This document shows, one piece after another, positions 6,973-10,970 of a stretch of DNA of 10,970 nt. The position numbers and the translations under genes are program-made. Source of the stretch: Deltaproteobacteria bacterium. Lineage in GTDB: Bacteria; Bdellovibrionota_C; UBA2361; OMII01. The notes beneath the pieces were generated by a model. The model ran no database searches. It was not told the origin of the DNA and saw only the letters and a list, made by a program, of their open reading frames with translations. The DNA lies in contig JALRCK010000007.1 in the NCBI GenBank assembly GCA_023262305.1, forward strand, positions 1-10,970, in the 5' to 3' direction. Every line of letters begins with the position of its first letter. The first letter of the stretch is position 1.

Positions 6973-8473
6973 ACCGAGCGCGGTGCTCCTGACGAGCACT
7001 CTCGCGAACCACCTTGTGGTATCACGATGCTGCGCGTCGGCGATTCATGCTGGCGTTAAACCAGGAATGGCGTTGCCACTCGCTGTCGCGTTCGCCCCTG
7101 GCGCGCATGTAGAGCCCTTTGACCCAATTAGAGATTGTCGCGCACTCTATAAACTAGCGGTACGGTGCCTACAATTCTCTCCTCTCGTTGGGCTCGATCA
7201 CGAACTCTTTGTGGGTCGCGCGCAGGGCACGCTTGAAGAGGTAAGCCCTTTACACTATGGCATCACTATCGATCTTACCGGCACAGATACCCTCCACGGG
7301 GAGATAACTACATTCGCGCTCCACCTGCACGATTTTTTTAAAGGAACAGCTATCATCGCCATCGCTCCAACCTTCGGCGCTGCTTGGGCGCTCTCTCGCT
7401 ACTCCGCGTCTGGTGCGCCTCGAATTATTATCAACAGGCAGGAAATCATACCCGCGCTCTCGCCTCTCCCTGTCGCTTCGCTGCGAATTCCAGCGACCTC
7501 CATCGACCTTTTGCGTGATGTTGGGATAGCTCACATAGGAGACCTTACGTACCTTCCTCGCCATACGATAGCGCAGCGCTTTGGTAAGTTTGTTACCTAT
7601 AGGCTCGATCAGGCGTTTGGCGATCTCGAAGAGCGTCTTCATACCGTAGAAGAGACGAAGCGCTACAACGCCTCGCGGATATTTGAGCCTCCTCTTACAC
7701 ACCGCAAAAGCATCGTTATCTCGATTCACAGCTTATTTCAAAACGTCACGAATAAACTCAAAGCGAGCAAACGCTCCGCTAAATACTTCCATCTCGCGAT
7801 CCATGACACCGCGCAATCCTCAATCTATCGAGAGTTCTCACTCGCGTCTGCGACTGATGATATAGGACATCTGACCGCTATTATTGAGCCGATTATCGAC
7901 AATATGAGCTTCTCAGGAGAGATTCGAGAGATAGCGATCACCGCTCGACAGATTGAGGCGACACGGTCTGAGCAAAAGAGCCTTTCGCCAACACCGCACA
8001 AAGAGGAGCCAGATTCGCGCGAGAAAAAGGAGCTCTTGAATACCTTTAGTGTACGGATTGGAAAAGAGCGGCTCCTCTTCGCAAAGCTCAATCAATCCTA
8101 CATCCCTGAGAGGTCGTTCTCCTATCACAGCGCCGCTGACGCTTTAAGTGTTACAAGTGTGCATGAGAACATTCCGCACTATACACTTCACGAACGCCCC
8201 TCGCACCTTCTTGCGGAACCAGAAGAGATAACAACTATCTCAATGCTCCCTGACAAACCACCATCCTTTATTCAGTGGCGGGGAAAGAAGCTTAAGATCT
8301 TAACCGGTATCGGCCCCGAAAGGATCTCTCCAGAGTGGTGGGGGGACAACCTCGCGAAAGACGTTGGCGTCACTCGTGATTATTTTAAAATTCAGGATGA
8401 GTGTGGGCGGTGGCTGTGGGTATTTCGAGACCAGACAACTCATACGTGGTTTTTGCATGGGATGTGGGTATGA
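6881..8473 (+). CDS. imuB: ImuB, Y-family polymerase-like scaffold of the mutasome
   Basis: ImuB is the hub of the ImuABC system: a Y-family fold without polymerase activity that connects DnaE2 to the beta clamp and ImuA. The N-terminus RRYLCAYFPEW (5-15) is the typical ImuB first strand and lacks the D.D.F catalytic motif of true Y-family enzymes. TIDLTGTDTLHGE (129-141) is the usual LD.TG...L.GGE segment, and no SxDE catalytic pair is present. LPVASLRIPATSIDLLRDVG (196-215) through LPRHTIAQRFG (225-235) is the helix-hairpin-helix and thumb region. QKSLS (365-369) lies where the QL.LF-like clamp-binding peptide is expected but is a weak match. The C-terminus (WRGKKLKILTGIGPERISPEWW, then WVFRD and WFLHGMWV) is the classic ImuB ending. 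Length of 530 is normal. The start at 6881 is fixed by the conserved first strand, which gives a 92-base overlap with imuA. Confidence 0.93.
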   Translation: MKRERRYLCAYFPEWSIQITKRSLKFRGLDKPSAVLLTSTLANHLVVSRCCASAIHAGVKPGMALPLAVAFAPGAHVEPFDPIRDCRALYKLAVRCLQFSPLVGLDHELFVGRAQGTLEEVSPLHYGITIDLTGTDTLHGEITTFALHLHDFFKGTAIIAIAPTFGAAWALSRYSASGAPRIIINRQEIIPALSPLPVASLRIPATSIDLLRDVGIAHIGDLTYLPRHTIAQRFGKFVTYRLDQAFGDLEERLHTVEETKRYNASRIFEPPLTHRKSIVISIHSLFQNVTNKLKASKRSAKYFHLAIHDTAQSSIYREFSLASATDDIGHLTAIIEPIIDNMSFSGEIREIAITARQIEATRSEQKSLSPTPHKEEPDSREKKELLNTFSVRIGKERLLFAKLNQSYIPERSFSYHSAADALSVTSVHENIPHYTLHERPSHLLAEPEEITTISMLPDKPPSFIQWRGKKLKILTGIGPERISPEWWGDNLAKDVGVTRDYFKIQDECGRWLWVFRDQTTHTWFLHGMWV

Positions 8474-8553
8474 GATCTAAATACACTCAGCTTCCTACTA
8501 CTCAAACCGAGAGAGAGATCCCCGTCCATACAACAGCGCGAGGAGAGCCATGA
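8470..8553 (+). CDS. Possible 27-residue ORF bridging imuB and dnaE2
   Basis: An ATG at 8470 overlaps the imuB stop as ATGA (8470-8473). The frame then runs 27 codons to a TGA at 8551-8553 that overlaps the dnaE2 ATG, again as ATGA (8550-8553). It starts MRSKYTQLPTTQ and ends ARGEP; it is polar with no recognisable family. The geometry is that of translational coupling, letting ribosomes pass from imuB to dnaE2 through the 76-base gap. A G-rich run (GGGATGTGGG) precedes the ATG but is a poor ribosome site. dnaE2 has its own GAGGAG about 5 bases before its ATG, so coupling is not required. It may be chance. Confidence 0.35.
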   Translation: MRSKYTQLPTTQTEREIPVHTTARGEP

Positions 8554-9320
8554 AGTCCCGCGCCGCGTATACCGAGCTCCAGGTGGCGAGCAACTTTTCT
8601 TTCCTCCGAGGGGCGAGCCATCCTCATGAGTTCGTCTGGCAAGCGGCGCAGCTCGGCTATAGCGCGATCGGAATCACTGATTACAATACCCTATCTGGCA
8701 TCGTCCGAGGGCATGTCGCTGCCCAAGAGGCGGGGATTCAATTCCTGGTTGGATGTCGGATTGAGGTAGATTTCTCTGGCACCTGTGCCCATTCACTCTC
8801 TGAGCGCGTGCTTCAGTACCACCGTTCATCACTGCTTCTCTACCCCAAGCACAAAGCTGCCTACGGCACCTTGTGCCAACTCCTTACGAACGGAAAGCGT
8901 GATGTCTCAAAAAACGACTTCTTTTTAAACCTAGTCGATTTTTTGCCGGTGCAGAACTCGTTCGCTACCATCATCATCCCACCTTTTTTTCAAACCCTCT
9001 TTCACAATATAGAATCTCACGAGAATGAACAGCGCACCCGAACAGAGGTATTCCTTAAACTATGCTCAATTCTCAAAGAGAACTGCGTCGATCCAGCGCT
9101 CCTCTCTATTGCGTTAACCTCTAACTATAGCCCCTCAAATCCGCATCTCCTACGCGAAGCTCTCTCTATAGCTCAACGCCTGAATATTCCCCCCGTGGCG
9201 ACCAATGATGTGCACTACCATTCGCACGATCGCAAACCACTCCAAGACGCGCTCACCTGCATTCGTGAAAAGTGTACGATTCAACAAGCTGGCTTCAAGC
9301 TCTTTCAAAACGGCGAGTGA
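8550..9320 (+). CDS. dnaE2: DnaE2/ImuC error-prone polymerase, N-terminal (PHP) part ended by an in-frame TGA
   Basis: This is the N-terminal 256 residues of DnaE2, the C-family translesion polymerase of the ImuABC mutasome. YTELQVASNFSFLRGASHP (7-25) and GYSAIGITDYNTLSGIVRGH (36-55) are the hallmark DnaE2 start of the PHP domain. PPVATNDVHYHSHDRKPLQD (214-233) followed by ALTCIREKCTI closes that domain. The start has GAGGAG about 5 bases upstream and gives the normal family N-terminus. The frame ends at TGA 9318-9320 after LFQNGE, in the middle of a conserved block. Coding resumes in the same frame directly after it. On its own this fragment has no polymerase active site. It is most likely one part of a broken gene (or of a gene with a sequence error). 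Confidence 0.9.
   Translation: MKSRAAYTELQVASNFSFLRGASHPHEFVWQAAQLGYSAIGITDYNTLSGIVRGHVAAQEAGIQFLVGCRIEVDFSGTCAHSLSERVLQYHRSSLLLYPKHKAAYGTLCQLLTNGKRDVSKNDFFLNLVDFLPVQNSFATIIIPPFFQTLFHNIESHENEQRTRTEVFLKLCSILKENCVDPALLSIALTSNYSPSNPHLLREALSIAQRLNIPPVATNDVHYHSHDRKPLQDALTCIREKCTIQQAGFKLFQNGE
9318..9320 (+). other. dnaE2: In-frame TGA (codon 257) interrupting dnaE2
   Basis: The protein reads NGE-stop-YLKPPEEM. DnaE2 and DnaE proteins usually have NAER(H/Y)L.(S/P)P.EM here, so the stop stands in place of the conserved arginine. One C-to-T change (CGA to TGA) accounts for it. The frame before and after is the same, so there is no indel. UGA seems to be an ordinary stop in this genome, because imuB ends on TGA exactly at its expected C-terminus. 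The choices are a real nonsense mutation, a sequencing or assembly error, or, less likely, readthrough. Confidence 0.85.
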
Positions 9321-10970
9321 TACCTTAAACCCCCAGAGGAGATGCTCAGACTCTTTCGGGACCTCCCACAAGCCATCTCACGCACACAAACAATTACTGA
9401 GATTGCTTCCTCGTTTTCGCTTTCTCAGCTCACCTACACCTATCCCGACGAAATCTGCCCGAATCGACTCTCAGCCTACGACTACCTCACGCAGGAGGTT
9501 CACAAAGGGGCACTCAGACATTACCCACAAGAGATTCCTGAGCATGTGACAAAAGCGATCGAGGAGGAGCTCACCCTCATTAAAGAACTTGAGTACGAGA
9601 AGTACTTCCTTACCTGCTACGACATCGTAACCTTCGCGCGTAGTCGTGGTATCTTATGTCAGGGACGGGGCGCGGCGGCGAACTCGGTGGTGTGCTACTG
9701 CTTAGGTATTACTTCAGTCGATCCAACAAAGATCGATCTTCTCTTTGCCCGTTTTGTGAGTAAGGAGCGCAGAGAGCCCCCCGATATTGATATCGACTTT
9801 GAGCACGAACGGCGCGAAGAGGTTATTCAGTATATCTACGCGAAGTACGGCCGCCACAGAGCCGCTATCGCGGCGGAGGTCGTCACCTACCAAGCGCGGA
9901 GCGCTGTGCGGGATATCGGTAAAGCTTTAGGTCTCTCTCTTGAGATCGTAGACAAGCTTGCAAAGAGCGTTCACCGCTGGACCGGTTGTGCCATAACCGC
10001 TGGCTCACTGCGCGAGCTCGGGGTTGACCCCTTTGATGCGACTATTCAGAACGTACTGATCCTCTCAAATGAGCTTGTTGGCTTTCCCCGGCATCTTTCG
10101 CAGCACGTTGGAGGATTTATTATCTCCAACACACCGCTGTCTGAGATAGTTCCGATAATTAATGCTGGGATGGAGAGCCGCACGATTATTGAGTGGGACA
10201 AAAACGACATCGAGGAGCTCGGGATGCTCAAGATCGATATCCTCGCCCTCGGAATGCTCACCTGCATCAGAAAGGCGCTCGATCTTATTAACCACCGCAG
10301 AGAAAAGCCTCTCGAACTTCACTCGATACCTTCAGAGGATCCGGCGGTCTATGAAATGCTCTCTCGCTCAGACAGCGTTGGGGTATTTCAGGTAGAGTCG
10401 CGCGCTCAAATGTCGATGCTTCCACGGCTCAAGCCGCGGTGTTTTTATGATCTCGTTATTGAGGTAGCGATAGTTCGACCTGGTCCAATTCAGGGGAATA
10501 TGGTGCATCCATTTCTTAAGCGAAGAAATGGATATGAAAAACCGTACTATCCGGACGCTCGGGTCGAGAGGATCCTAGGAAAGACTCTCGGGGTCCCAAT
10601 CTTCCAGGAGCAGGCGATGCGATTGGCGATAACGCTCGCGAACTTCTCCCCCGGAGAGGCCGAGCAGCTTCGTCGCGCGATGGCGGCCTGGAAGACGCAC
10701 AAAGGGGTTATAGAGAACTTTAAGGAGAAGATCGTTAAAGGCATGCTCGCGAATGGCTATACTGCTGAGTTCGCTGAGACATGTCTCAATCAGATTAAAG
10801 GGTTTAGTGAGTACGGTTTCCCCGAATCTCACGCCGCGTCGTTTGCGCTCCTTGTATACGCGTCAGCGTGGATTAAGCGCCACTACCCAGCGGAGTTCGC
10901 GTCTGCCCTCCTGAATAGCCAGCCGATGGGTTTCTATGCGCCATCTCAGATAGTACAGGACGCGCAACGA
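9321..10970 (+). CDS. dnaE2: DnaE2/ImuC, polymerase part, running off the right edge
   Basis: This continues dnaE2 in the same frame after the TGA, open for 550 codons to the window end. Numbering from the 8550 start, it covers codons 258-807; about 230-270 residues would remain outside for a usual DnaE2. CQGRGAAANSVVCYCLGIT (from about 370) is the palm nucleotide-binding segment. PDIDIDFEHERRE holds D412 and D414, and KIDILALGML holds D563; these are the three metal-binding aspartates of C-family polymerases. RHLSQHVGGFII (515-526), GVFQVESRAQM (611-621), VRPGPIQG (642-649), PIFQEQAM (683-690) and SEYGFPESHAASFA are all DnaE2-like. Nothing in this part looks decayed. The first ATG after the stop is at 9342 with AGAGG only 2 bases away, a poor restart site. 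If translated alone it would be a polymerase without its PHP domain. Confidence 0.9.

Noticed and set aside
7250..7729. 159-codon minus-strand open frame inside imuB
   Set aside because: It lies wholly antisense to a confidently identified gene, is rich in Arg and Ser as expected for a shadow frame, and shows no recognisable motif.
9318..9320. Recoding of UGA as a sense codon in this genome
   Set aside because: imuB ends with TGA exactly after the family-typical C-terminus (WFLHGMWV), and the other long genes use TAG or TAA with tryptophan encoded by TGG throughout. One in-frame TGA at an arginine position is better explained by mutation or error.
9335..9344. Translation restart at the ATG 9342 after the dnaE2 stop
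   Set aside because: AGAGG is only 2 bases from the ATG, too close for an efficient site, and the conserved residues just before it would be lost. Possible but not supported.
9318..9360. Selenocysteine insertion at the dnaE2 TGA
   Set aside because: The position is an arginine in homologues, not cysteine, and I see no clear stem-loop right after the TGA of the kind bacterial SECIS elements need.

Overview
The window (about 50% GC by eye, dense coding, Shine-Dalgarno-type starts) comes from a Gram-negative bacterium. It carries an RND tripartite efflux pump, which needs an outer membrane, and an imuA-imuB-dnaE2 mutagenesis cassette, which is typical of Proteobacteria and related phyla. I cannot place it more precisely, although a proteobacterial or former deltaproteobacterial-type lineage would fit.

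Layout. (1) Positions 1-1020, + strand: the 3' part of an unrecognised gene that is open to the left edge. (2) 1021-1196: short gap between converging genes, with one imperfect hairpin. (3) 1197-5434, - strand: a two-gene operon, membrane fusion protein followed by an HAE1-type RND transporter. No outer-membrane channel or regulator gene lies next to it. (4) 5435-6069: a 635-base divergent gap. It holds a possible promoter for the pump, a stretch that looks like degraded coding sequence, one perfect DnaA box, and a perfect 10-bp-arm palindrome just before imuA. (5) 6070-10970, + strand: imuA, imuB, a possible 27-codon linker ORF, and dnaE2 (imuC), which runs off the right edge.

The imu genes encode a damage-induced translesion synthesis system. 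DnaE2 is the error-prone polymerase, ImuB is a catalytically dead Y-family protein that links it to the beta clamp, and ImuA is a RecA-like accessory protein. Such cassettes are usually under LexA control, and the palindrome before imuA is the obvious operator candidate. The genes are packed tightly: imuA and imuB overlap by 92 bases. The gap between imuB and dnaE2 is filled exactly by a small ORF with ATGA overlaps at both ends.

The most striking observation is an in-frame TGA at codon 257 of dnaE2. The reading frame continues past it with no other stop for 550 codons and carries all three polymerase aspartates. The TGA sits where the family usually has an arginine, so a single CGA-to-TGA change would explain it. 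Since imuB ends on TGA at its expected C-terminus, UGA appears to be a normal stop here. The mutasome polymerase is therefore probably inactivated, split, or affected by a sequence error. I see no clearly new defence or mobile system, CRISPR array, tRNA or rRNA.
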